Assembly: GCA_021298875.1 (NCBI GenBank)
Contig: JAJTHJ010000072.1
Location: 1 to 19,946 of the forward strand
DNA: 19,946 nt
From: Burkholderiales bacterium
GTDB lineage: Bacteria; Pseudomonadota; Gammaproteobacteria; Burkholderiales; Burkholderiaceae_F
Direction of reading: 5' to 3'
Position 1 is the first letter of the stretch. Every line of letters starts with the position of its first letter. Below are positions 1 through 7,199 of this stretch, one piece after another. Below the pieces are notes generated by a model that was given only the letters and a program-made list of their open reading frames with translations, searched no databases and was not told the origin of the DNA. The translations under genes were made by a program, and so were the position numbers.

Positions 1-1
1 G

Positions 2-754
2 CTGCTCTACCCGCTGCAACTAGCGGTGCTGCTGCCGGTGCGGGCGGCCGAGGCGGTGGGCGACTACTTCGCGTCGGCCACCGCCTTGGCGCGCGAAAAC
101 AACGAGCTGCGCCGCAGCCTGGCCGAACAGGCGCAGGCCGTGCAGCAGGCGCGCCAGTTGCAGGCCGAAAACGACCGCCTGCGCGCGCTGCTCGCCGCGC
201 GCGAGCGGGCGGCCGTGCCGGGCTTGCTGGCGCAGGTCGTCTACGAGTCGCCCGACCGCTTCAGCCGCAAGCTGGTGGTCGATCGCGGCGCCGCCCAGGG
301 CGTGCGCCCCGGCCAGCCGGTGATCGACGACCGTGGAGTGGTGGGCCAGGTCACGCGCAGCTTTCCGCTTACGGCCGAGGTCACGTTGCTCACCGACAAG
401 GAGCAGAGCATTCCGGTGCAGATCGTGCGTAACGGCCTGCGCGGGGTCGCCTTCGGCGGAGCCGAGCCGGGCACGCTCGAGCTGCGCTTCATGGCCGCCA
501 ACGCCGACCTCGTGGCCGGCGACGAGGCGCTCACCTCCGGGCTGGACGGCGTCTACCCGGCCGGGCTGGCCGTGGCGCGCGTGGAGCGGGTCGAGCGCGT
601 CGGCGGCGAGCAGTTTGCGCGGGTGGTGATGCGGCCGGCCGCTGGAGTCGACGCGCACACGCACCTGCTCGTGTTACAGGTCGAGCCGGCCGCGGTGGCG
701 CCGCCGCCGGCGGTCGAACCCGCCCGCGGGCGCGATGCGCGCCGGCGGCCGTAA
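2..754 (+). CDS. mreC: Rod shape-determining protein MreC (5' end outside window)
   Basis: MreC is an inner-membrane protein with a periplasmic domain that links the MreB cytoskeleton to the PBP2-RodA wall synthase. The frame is open to the window edge, so the true start and the N-terminal membrane helix lie upstream; a GTG at 26 is internal. About 250 residues are visible. The visible part begins with the post-membrane segment (YPLQ, then AVGDYF), followed by a coiled coil rich in Glu, Gln, Arg and Leu (about nt 85-215), the dimerisation element typical of MreC. The beta-barrel domain follows, with family motifs VVDRG, GVRPGQPV, GVVGQV, LLTD and SGLDGVYPAGL. The C-terminal tail is Pro/Ala/Arg-rich and looks disordered. 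It ends in TAA 27 nt before mreD and is the first visible gene of a cell-shape operon. Identification is by motifs and by the mreD-mrdA-rodA context. Confidence 0.95.
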   Translation: MLYPLQLAVLLPVRAAEAVGDYFASATALARENNELRRSLAEQAQAVQQARQLQAENDRLRALLAARERAAVPGLLAQVVYESPDRFSRKLVVDRGAAQGVRPGQPVIDDRGVVGQVTRSFPLTAEVTLLTDKEQSIPVQIVRNGLRGVAFGGAEPGTLELRFMAANADLVAGDEALTSGLDGVYPAGLAVARVERVERVGGEQFARVVMRPAAGVDAHTHLLVLQVEPAAVAPPPAVEPARGRDARRRP

Positions 755-781
755 GCGCAGGCACGGAGAGGAGTGGCTATC

Positions 782-1390
782 GTGAGCCGCTGGTGGAGCC
801 GATTGCGCGCAAGCTTCGCGCCCCCGCATCCGAGCACGCTGGCGCCGATCCAGTTGCCGACCGGCGGCATCGTCTCCACGGGGCAACCGACCATTCTGCT
901 GCGGCCGGCCAACCCGCTGTTCGTCTGGGGCTCGATCGTCGTGGCGCTGCTGTTGGCCTTGTTGCCCTTCGGCGCCAGCCCCTGGGTGCCCGACTGGGTC
1001 GCCCTGGCGCTCGTGTTCTGGAACGTGCACCAGCCGCGGCGGGTCGGCATGGCGGCGGCTTTCGTGCTTGGCCTGCTGCTTGATGTGCATGCCGGCGCGC
1101 TGCTCGGCGAGCACGCACTCGCCTACACGCTGCTCACCTACGGCGCCATCGCGCTGCACCGGCGCGTGCAGTGGTTTCCGATTGGCGGCCAGATGCTGAT
1201 CGTGCTGCCCCTGCTGCTGCTGGCGCAGGCCGTGGTGCTGCTGGTGCGGCTGTGGGTGGGGGGCGAGTTTCCCGGTTGGAGTTACTTCTTGTCGGCCGTC
1301 GTCGGTACCCTGTTATGGCCGCTGCTCACCCGCCTGCTGCTGGCGCCGCAGCGACGGCCCTTGGAACGCGACGAGACGCGACCGCTCTAA
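782..1390 (+). CDS. mreD: Rod shape-determining protein MreD
   Basis: MreD is a small multi-pass inner-membrane component of the elongasome that works with MreB and MreC. I chose GTG 782 because a GGAGAGGAG Shine-Dalgarno (765-773) lies 8 nt before it; an in-frame GTG at 773 would abut the ribosome site. The product has 202 residues. It carries an N-terminal hydrophilic extension of about 40 residues, then the classic LRPANPLF entry into helix 1, VPDWVALALVFW, the HQPRRVG loop, the GLLLDVHAGALLGEHAL motif and about five hydrophobic segments in total. Most MreD proteins are about 160-170 residues and start close to the PANP motif, so the extension is unusual. Expression probably depends on the upstream mre promoter, outside the window. 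Confidence 0.93.
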   Translation: MSRWWSRLRASFAPPHPSTLAPIQLPTGGIVSTGQPTILLRPANPLFVWGSIVVALLLALLPFGASPWVPDWVALALVFWNVHQPRRVGMAAAFVLGLLLDVHAGALLGEHALAYTLLTYGAIALHRRVQWFPIGGQMLIVLPLLLLAQAVVLLVRLWVGGEFPGWSYFLSAVVGTLLWPLLTRLLLAPQRRPLERDETRPL

Positions 1391-1430
1391 CGTAAGCCAT
1401 GACGATCTCCCTGCGCGCCGCCGCTCGTTT

Positions 1431-1526
1431 CTCCCTCCCCTTCAAGGGGAGGGCGGGGTGGGGATGGGTTCTGCGACGGGGTGGCGAAACCCATCCCCCT
1501 CCCCACCTCCCCCTTGAAGGGGGAGG
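1431..1526. repeat. Composite inverted repeat between mreD and mrdA
   Basis: Two hairpins lie in mirror orientation. The left one (1433-1453) has stem CCCTCCCC/GGGGAGGG around TTCAA; the right one (1506-1526) has CCTCCCCC/GGGGGAGG around TTGAA. The segments between them also pair: GTGGGGATGGGTT at 1458-1470 against AACCCATCCCC from 1488, leaving a spacer of about 17 nt. The whole behaves as one long imperfect inverted repeat with hairpin tips. It fills most of the 160-nt gap before mrdA. It resembles short palindromic repeats dispersed in many proteobacterial genomes (from memory, not searched). There is no T-tract, so a simple intrinsic terminator is unlikely. Confidence 0.8.
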
Positions 1527-1550
1527 AGTTGCCATCGTCGCGCCGTAGCC

Positions 1551-3521
1551 ATGGCCTGGTTCTCCCGCCGCCGCAAACGCCGCCGCTCGCTGAACGAGTC
1601 GATGCTCTCGTTCGGCCCGCGCATCGGTGCGCTGCGCGATACCGGGCAGGCGCTGGCGCAGCTGCGCATCCGCCTGGCCGTGGCGGCCGGCTTCGTGCTG
1701 GTCTGCTTCGGCCTGCTGCTGGCGCGCTTTGTCTGGTTGCAGGTGGTCAAGCACGAAGAACTGCACGCCCGCGCCGAGGCCAACCGCACCGCGCAGGTGC
1801 CGGTGACCGCCAACCGCGGGCTGATCAAGGACCGCAACGGCGCCATCGTCGCCCGCAATTACTCGGCCTACACGCTGGAGATCAACCCGCGCGAAGTGGC
1901 CAATCTGCCGGCGCTGATCGACGAACTCGCCACGGTGATCGACATCCAGCCGCGCGACCGCCGTCGCTTTCAGAAGCTGCGCGAGGAGCTGAAGGCGGCC
2001 GACTCGATCCCGATTCGCACCCGCTTGACCGAGGCCGAGGTCGCGCGCTTTGCCGCGCACCGCTACCGCTTCCCGCAGGTGGAGATCAAGGCGCGGCTGT
2101 TTCGCGACTATCCGCTCGGCCCGACCGCGGCGCACCTGCTCGGTTACATCGGCCGGGTCAGTGCGCGCGATCAGGAGCGGATCGAAAAGTTCAAAGACCC
2201 GGCCGACTACCTCGGCACCGAGTACATCGGCAAGATCGGCGTCGAATACAGCTACGAAGAAGACCTGCACGGCACCTCCGGCAGCGCGCAGGTGGAGATC
2301 ACCGCCGGCGGCCGCGCGGTGCGCACGCTGCGCTCGACGCCGGCGCAGCCGGGGGCAAACCTGATGCTGGCCGTCGATATCGGCTTGCAGCAGGTGGTCG
2401 AGCAGGCGTTCGGCGACCGCCGCGGCGCGCTGATCGCCATCGAACCGGCCTCCGGCGACATCCTCGCCTTCGTGTCGATGCCGACCTTCGACCCCAACCT
2501 GTTCGTCGACGGCATCGACCCCAAGGCCTGGGACGAGCTGAACAACGATCCCGACAAGCCGCTGCTGAACCGCGCGCTGCGCGGCACCTATCCGATTGGC
2601 TCCACCTACAAGCCGTTCATGGCGCTGGCCGGGCTGCACCTGGGCAAGCGCAAGCCGGAGACCAACATCCACGACCCCGGCTTCTTCATGCTTGGCGACC
2701 ACAAGTTCCGCGACAGCGCCAAGGTGCCGCTCGGGCCGGTGAACCTGCACCGCTCGATCGTCGTCTCCAGCGACGTGTACTACTACACGCTCGCCCACGA
2801 ACTGGGCGTGGATGCGATTCACGACTTCATGAAGCCGTTCGGCTTCGGCCAGATCACCGGCATCGATCTGGACGGCGAGCAAACCGGCATCCTGCCCTCC
2901 AGCGAATGGAAGCAGCGCCGCTTCAAGCAGAAGTGGCACGCCGGCGAGACGATCTCGATCGGCATCGGCCAGGGCTACAACGCCTTCACGCTGCTGCAAC
3001 TGGCGCAGGCCACGGCAGTGCTCGCCAACCGCGGCGTGGTGATGCGCCCGCACGTGGTCAAGTCCGTCGAAGACCCGGCCACCGGCGACAAGCGCCTGAC
3101 CGTTCCGGCCGAGAGCTACCGCATCGATCTGAAGCCCGAGTACGTGCAGGCTGTCATTGATGCGATGGTCGATGTCAACGTCGGCGGTACCGGCCGCCGC
3201 GCCTTTGCCGGCGCGCCGTACAAGGTGGCCGGCAAGACCGGCACCGCGCAGGTGTTCACCGTCAAGCAGAACGAGAAGTACGACGCGCGCAAGATCGACG
3301 AGCGGCTGCGCGACCACTCGCTGTTCATCGCCTTCGCCCCGGCCGAGGCGCCGAAGATCGCGCTGGCGCTGCTGGTGGAAAACGGCGGCTTCGGTTCTGA
3401 GGCCGCTGCGCCCATCGCCCGCGCCGCGCTCGACTACTACCTGCTCGGCAAGCTGCCGGCCGACACACCGCCCGTGGTGGCCGCCGACGCGCCGCCGGCC
3501 GCCGGGCGCGCCACGCCATGA
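1551..3521 (+). CDS. mrdA: Peptidoglycan D,D-transpeptidase PBP2 (MrdA)
   Basis: This is the class B penicillin-binding protein of the elongasome; it cross-links glycan made by RodA. It has 656 residues (E. coli PBP2 has 633). In order there is a basic cytoplasmic tail (RRRKRRR), a single membrane anchor at about 45-65, the PBP dimerisation/pedestal region (motifs NRGLIKDRNG and LGYIGRVS, then EYIGKIGVE) and the transpeptidase domain. Catalytic motifs are visible: S351-T-Y-K354 (acylated serine), S406-S-D408 and K562-T-G564. The stop overlaps the rodA start by ATGA (3518-3521), so the two are translationally coupled. The start is uncertain: ATG 1551 has no good Shine-Dalgarno, and the purine-rich run at 1519-1527 belongs to the upstream repeat and is too far away. 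A second ATG, 17 codons in, is possible. Confidence 0.96.
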   Translation: MAWFSRRRKRRRSLNESMLSFGPRIGALRDTGQALAQLRIRLAVAAGFVLVCFGLLLARFVWLQVVKHEELHARAEANRTAQVPVTANRGLIKDRNGAIVARNYSAYTLEINPREVANLPALIDELATVIDIQPRDRRRFQKLREELKAADSIPIRTRLTEAEVARFAAHRYRFPQVEIKARLFRDYPLGPTAAHLLGYIGRVSARDQERIEKFKDPADYLGTEYIGKIGVEYSYEEDLHGTSGSAQVEITAGGRAVRTLRSTPAQPGANLMLAVDIGLQQVVEQAFGDRRGALIAIEPASGDILAFVSMPTFDPNLFVDGIDPKAWDELNNDPDKPLLNRALRGTYPIGSTYKPFMALAGLHLGKRKPETNIHDPGFFMLGDHKFRDSAKVPLGPVNLHRSIVVSSDVYYYTLAHELGVDAIHDFMKPFGFGQITGIDLDGEQTGILPSSEWKQRRFKQKWHAGETISIGIGQGYNAFTLLQLAQATAVLANRGVVMRPHVVKSVEDPATGDKRLTVPAESYRIDLKPEYVQAVIDAMVDVNVGGTGRRAFAGAPYKVAGKTGTAQVFTVKQNEKYDARKIDERLRDHSLFIAFAPAEAPKIALALLVENGGFGSEAAAPIARAALDYYLLGKLPADTPPVVAADAPPAAGRATP

Positions 3522-4636
3522 ACGACGGCCTGCTGGCGCGGCGTGGTGCCGACTTCATGCGGCGGTGGCTGGCCGCCTTCGACCCGACGCTGCTCGCCAC
3601 GGTGGCGGCACTGGCCACGCTCGGCATGCTGACGCTGTACTCGGCGGGCGCGGATTTTCCCTGGCGTTTCACCGACCAGTTGCGCAACCTCTCCATCGCC
3701 GCCGCAGTGATGCTGGTGGTGGCCAACGTGCCCACGCTGTGGCTGATGCGGGTGGCCGTGCCCGCCTACCTGCTCGGCGTGGCGCTGCTGGTCGGGGTGG
3801 AGGTGGCCGGCGTCACTGTCAAAGGCGCCACCCGCTGGCTCGACCTCGGTGTGGCGCGCATCCAGCCCTCGGAGATCATGCGGCTGGCGCTGCCGCTGAT
3901 GCTCGCCTGGTACTTCCACAAGCGCGAAGGGCGCATCGGCACGGTGGATTTTCTGTTCGCGGTGGTGCTGGTGGGCGTGCCGGTGACGCTGATCGTGCAC
4001 CAGCCCGATCTGGGCACGGCGCTGCTCGTGCTCGCTGCCGGCTGCTACGTCATCTTCTTTGCCGGGCTGCCGTGGAAGTGGCTCGCCGTGCTGGCGGTGG
4101 GGGCGGTGGCCGCGCTGCCGGTGGTGTGGAACCTGATGCACGACTACCAGCGCCAGCGCGTGCTGACGCTGATCGACCCGTCGCAGGACCCGCTCGGCAA
4201 GGGCTTCCACACGCTGCAAGCGAGCATCGCCATCGGCAGCGGCGGCGCCTTCGGCAAGGGCTGGTTGCAGGGCACGCAGACGCACCTGGAGTTCATCCCC
4301 GAGCGCACCAGCGACTTCATCTTCGCGGTCTACGCGGAGGAGTTCGGCCTGGTCGGCAACTTGCTGCTGCTGGCGCTGTTCCTCGTGCTGATCCTGCGCG
4401 CGCTGGCGATCGCCGCCACGGCGGCGACCCTGTTCGAGCGCCTGCTTGCGAGCGCGATCGGGCTGATCCTCTTCACCTATGCCTTCGTCAACATGGGCAT
4501 GGTCAGTGGCATCCTGCCCGTAGTCGGCGTGCCGCTGCCCTTCGTCAGCTACGGCGGCACCGCGCTGGTGACACTCGGCTTGGCCATCGGCATGCTGATG
4601 AGCATCCAGCGCAACCGCCGCCTGATGCAGACATGA
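3518..4636 (+). CDS. rodA: SEDS peptidoglycan glycosyltransferase RodA (MrdB)
   Basis: RodA is the multi-pass inner-membrane SEDS polymerase that elongates glycan from lipid II together with PBP2. The 372 residues contain about ten hydrophobic segments. Family signatures are present: GATRWLDLG followed by QPSEIMRLALPLMLAWYF, then HQPDLGTALLV, KGWLQGTQTHLEFIPE, SDFIFAVYAEEFGLVG and the C-terminal GVPLPFVSYGG. D266 in the ERTSD motif corresponds to the catalytic Asp262 of E. coli RodA. The start codon overlaps the mrdA stop and the stop overlaps the rlpA start (ATGA at 4633-4636), so three genes are chained by 4-nt overlaps. Length and motifs are normal. Confidence 0.97.
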   Translation: MNDGLLARRGADFMRRWLAAFDPTLLATVAALATLGMLTLYSAGADFPWRFTDQLRNLSIAAAVMLVVANVPTLWLMRVAVPAYLLGVALLVGVEVAGVTVKGATRWLDLGVARIQPSEIMRLALPLMLAWYFHKREGRIGTVDFLFAVVLVGVPVTLIVHQPDLGTALLVLAAGCYVIFFAGLPWKWLAVLAVGAVAALPVVWNLMHDYQRQRVLTLIDPSQDPLGKGFHTLQASIAIGSGGAFGKGWLQGTQTHLEFIPERTSDFIFAVYAEEFGLVGNLLLLALFLVLILRALAIAATAATLFERLLASAIGLILFTYAFVNMGMVSGILPVVGVPLPFVSYGGTALVTLGLAIGMLMSIQRNRRLMQT

Positions 4637-5727
4637 CCAACGCGCCGCACCCAAAAAATAGGGGTCAGACCCCTATTTCCGGAAATAGGGGTCTGACCCC
4701 TATTTTTTTGTGGTCACGGTTTCTTCTGTTCTTTTCCGTTTGTGGGCTCTTTGTGTTGGCGGGGTGCAGTTCGACGCCGAAGCCGGCGGCGTCGGGCGGC
4801 AAGTTCTACCAAAACGACGGGCCGCCGAAGGAGGTGCCGGCCGGTCTGCTCGACACGCCCGATGCGGTGCCGCGGGTCGAGCCGTTCCGCGCCGCCACGC
4901 TGCGGCCCTATACGGCGCTGGGCAAGTCCTACACGCCGACGACCACCGACGCGCCGCTGCGCGAGCGCGGGCTGGCGTCGTGGTACGGGCGGCAGTTTCA
5001 CGGTGCGCGCACGGCCACCGGTGAGATCTACGACATGTTCGCGATGACCGCGGCGCACCCGACTATGCCGCTGCCGAGCTATGCGCGGGTGACGCGCATC
5101 GGCACCGGCGCCAGCGTGATCGTCCGCGTGAACGACCGCGGGCCGTTTCACGAGGGGCGGATCATCGACTTGTCGTACGTCGCTGCGCAAAAGCTCGGCA
5201 TCAGCGCCACGGCGATGGTCGAGGTCGAGCGCCTGACGCACGAGCAGATCGCCTCCGGCCAGTGGCGGCGCGACACACAACTGGCAAAGGCGCCGGCGCA
5301 GACCGCGACCCCACCCGCAGCGGCTGTCCCGGTTCCGGTTGCGCCGGTGGCGGCGGTCGCCACGACGGCCGTGGTCGCGCCGCCGCCTGCCGCGGTGCCG
5401 ACGCCGCTGCCTTCACTGCCGGCCGCTGCCGCATCGACCTCGCCGCCGCAGCAGCCGTCCTCCCCGACGCAGGCCGCTGCAGCCGGCGGCTGGGCCGTGC
5501 AACTCGGCGCCTTCGCCCAAGCTGCCAATGCCGAGTCGCTGCGTGACAGCCTCGCCACCGCGCTGCAGCGCGCCGGCCAGGAGCTTGCGCCGCGTATCGA
5601 ACACGACGGCAGCGTCTACCGTGTGCTGGTGGGCGATGCGGCAGACCGCACAGCCGCCGCCGCGCTCGCCGCGCGGCTCGAATCCCTGTTGGCGCGCGAC
5701 GTCGCGCTGTATCGTCGCCCGCAATGA
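4633..5727 (+). CDS. rlpA: Septal ring lytic transglycosylase RlpA (lipoprotein, DPBB and SPOR domains)
   Basis: RlpA is an outer-membrane lipoprotein; in Pseudomonas it cleaves glycan strands lacking stem peptides. From ATG 4633 the product has 364 residues. The lipobox is LAGC with lipidated Cys45. The double-psi beta-barrel spans about 110-200 (GLASWYG, TATGE, VNDRGPF, IIDLS), with H142 and D168 matching the two catalytic residues of the Pseudomonas enzyme. A long Pro/Ala/Val linker (about 215-280) leads to a SPOR domain (about 285-362, starting GGWAVQLGAFA) that binds denuded glycan. The N-terminal 25 residues are encoded mostly by a perfect palindromic repeat, giving an unusually long polar n-region with a doubled NRG-x-TPI peptide. 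The start could instead be TTG 4708, giving a compact lipoprotein signal, but it has no Shine-Dalgarno; ATG 4633 is coupled to the rodA stop. Confidence 0.92.
   Translation: MTNAPHPKNRGQTPISGNRGLTPIFLWSRFLLFFSVCGLFVLAGCSSTPKPAASGGKFYQNDGPPKEVPAGLLDTPDAVPRVEPFRAATLRPYTALGKSYTPTTTDAPLRERGLASWYGRQFHGARTATGEIYDMFAMTAAHPTMPLPSYARVTRIGTGASVIVRVNDRGPFHEGRIIDLSYVAAQKLGISATAMVEVERLTHEQIASGQWRRDTQLAKAPAQTATPPAAAVPVPVAPVAAVATTAVVAPPPAAVPTPLPSLPAAAASTSPPQQPSSPTQAAAAGGWAVQLGAFAQAANAESLRDSLATALQRAGQELAPRIEHDGSVYRVLVGDAADRTAAAALAARLESLLARDVALYRRPQ
4653..4708. repeat. Perfect 56-bp REP-like palindrome inside the rlpA signal-peptide codons
   Basis: Two 23-nt units (4656-4678 and 4683-4705) each form an 11-bp hairpin with stem AAATAGGGGTC/GACCCCTATTT and a one-base centre (A in the first, T in the second). 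They are separated by CCGG and are exact reverse complements of each other. With flanking A and T the whole 4653-4708 is a perfect palindrome. The core GGGGTCAGACCCC is like REP sequences associated with REP-associated tyrosine transposases in beta- and gammaproteobacteria (from memory). The second hairpin runs into seven T (4703-4709), so it could also act as an intrinsic terminator or attenuator after rodA. Confidence 0.9.
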
Positions 5728-5749
5728 CCTGCCACCGGAGCCTGCCCGC

Positions 5750-7195
5750 ATGAACCTCGCCGACCTCAAAGCCATCACCGACCGCAAGTGGGACGAAGAC
5801 CTGCTGCCGCGCCTCGCGGACTACGTGCGCGCGCCGGCCAAGTCGCCCGCCTTCGACGCCAGCTGGGCCGCGCACGGCCATCTCGAGTCCGTGGTGCGCG
5901 AGGCGCAGGCCTGGGGCGCCGCGCAGAAGATCGCCGGCCTGAAGATCGAGATCGTCGCCATCGAAGGCCGCACGCCCTGCATCGTGTTCGATGCGCCGGC
6001 CACCGGCGGCTTCGGCCACGCGCGCACGGTGCTCTTCTACGGGCACCTGGACAAGCAGCCGGAGATGACCGGCTGGCGCGACGACCTCGGCCCCTGGACC
6101 CCGAAGATCGAGGGTGACCTGCTCTACGGCCGCGGCGCCGCCGACGACGGCTACGCGATCTACGCGGCGCTGACGCTGATCGGCGCACTCGACGCACAAG
6201 GCACGCCGCGCCCGCGCTGCGTGGGCCTGATCGAGACCTGCGAAGAATCCGGCTCGCCCGACCTGCCCGCGTACCTGGAGTTGCTCACGCCGCGCTTTGG
6301 CGACGTGGCGCTGGTGGCGGGACTGGACTCGGGTTGCGGCGACTACGAGCGGCTGTGGGTCACCACCTCGCTGCGCGGGCTGGCAGGCGGCGCGCTGACG
6401 GTCGAAGTGCTCGAAGAAGGCGTGCACTCGGGCGCTGCCTCCGGCCTGGTGCCGAGTTCCATGCGCATCGCGCGCCAGCTGCTCAACCGCATCGACGACC
6501 CGGCCACCGGGCGCGTGCTCGACGAGGTGTTCCACGCCGCGATCCCCGCCGAGCGCATCGAGCAGGCGCAGCGCGCCGGCAGCATCCTGGGTGATGCGGT
6601 GTGGAAGCAGTTCCCCTGGGTCGGCTGCAACCACGGCGGCGACGCGCAGGCGCATGCGCTGCCCACCACCACCGATCCGGTCGAAGGCATCCTCGCCCGT
6701 ACCTGGCGGCCGGCGCTGTCGGTCACCGGCGCGGCGGGCTTCCCGAGTGTGGACAACGCCGGCAACGTGCTGCGGCCGAAGACCACCTTCAAACTCAGCC
6801 TGCGGCTGCCGCCCACGGTGGACGGCGAACGCGCACAGCACGCGCTTGGCAAGCTGCTCACCACACAACCGCCCTACAACGCGCGTGTGACCTTCAGCGG
6901 CGACCATGCCGCCAGCGGCTGGAACGCGCCGGCCACCGCACCGTGGCTGGCGCAGGCGGCCAATGCCGCCTCGCGCGCCGCCTGGGGCAAAGACGCGGCC
7001 TGGATCGGCGAAGGCGGCACGATCCCCTTCATGAACATGCTGGGCAACTACTTTCCCGAAGCGCAGTTCCTCGTCACCGGCGTGTTGGGCCCCAAGTCCA
7101 ACGCGCACGGCCCCAACGAGTTCCTGCACATCCCGATGGTCAAGAAGCTGACCCAGGCGGTCGCGGCGATCGTGGCCAGCGTGCCGGGCGGCTGA
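5750..7195 (+). CDS. M20 family metallopeptidase (carboxypeptidase/dipeptidase type)
   Basis: This is a two-zinc amidohydrolase of the M20/ArgE/DapE/carnosinase group, 481 residues with no signal peptide, so cytoplasmic. ATG 5750 follows a CCGGAG site at about 9 nt, and the 22-nt gap to rlpA suggests cotranscription. Metal and catalytic residues are readable: H99 and D101 in GHLD, bridging D132 in GRGAADDG, the E165-E166 pair in CEESGS, D193 in GLDSG and H453 in NAHGPNEF. The lid/dimerisation domain contains VHSGAASGL. The Asp-Asp form of the bridging motif resembles carnosinase-like dipeptidases more than DapE or ArgE. The exact substrate cannot be read from sequence. The stop lies only 4 nt from the stop of the convergent kinase gene. 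Confidence 0.9.
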   Translation: MNLADLKAITDRKWDEDLLPRLADYVRAPAKSPAFDASWAAHGHLESVVREAQAWGAAQKIAGLKIEIVAIEGRTPCIVFDAPATGGFGHARTVLFYGHLDKQPEMTGWRDDLGPWTPKIEGDLLYGRGAADDGYAIYAALTLIGALDAQGTPRPRCVGLIETCEESGSPDLPAYLELLTPRFGDVALVAGLDSGCGDYERLWVTTSLRGLAGGALTVEVLEEGVHSGAASGLVPSSMRIARQLLNRIDDPATGRVLDEVFHAAIPAERIEQAQRAGSILGDAVWKQFPWVGCNHGGDAQAHALPTTTDPVEGILARTWRPALSVTGAAGFPSVDNAGNVLRPKTTFKLSLRLPPTVDGERAQHALGKLLTTQPPYNARVTFSGDHAASGWNAPATAPWLAQAANAASRAAWGKDAAWIGEGGTIPFMNMLGNYFPEAQFLVTGVLGPKSNAHGPNEFLHIPMVKKLTQAVAAIVASVPGG

Positions 7196-7199
7196 TCCG

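Noticed and set aside
773..781. GTG 773 as the mreD start
   Set aside because: It directly abuts the Shine-Dalgarno; GTG 782 has normal spacing.
1481..1560. Possible small gene containing SPLKGEE-type peptide before mrdA
   Set aside because: This is translation of the inverted repeat itself; the frame continues only as a shadow of mrdA.
3157..4632. Long + strand open frame running into rlpA that would make an 856-residue fusion
   Set aside because: Upstream of 4633 it overlaps mrdA and rodA in another frame and is Arg/Pro/Ala-rich with no motifs; the ATGA overlap marks the real rlpA start.
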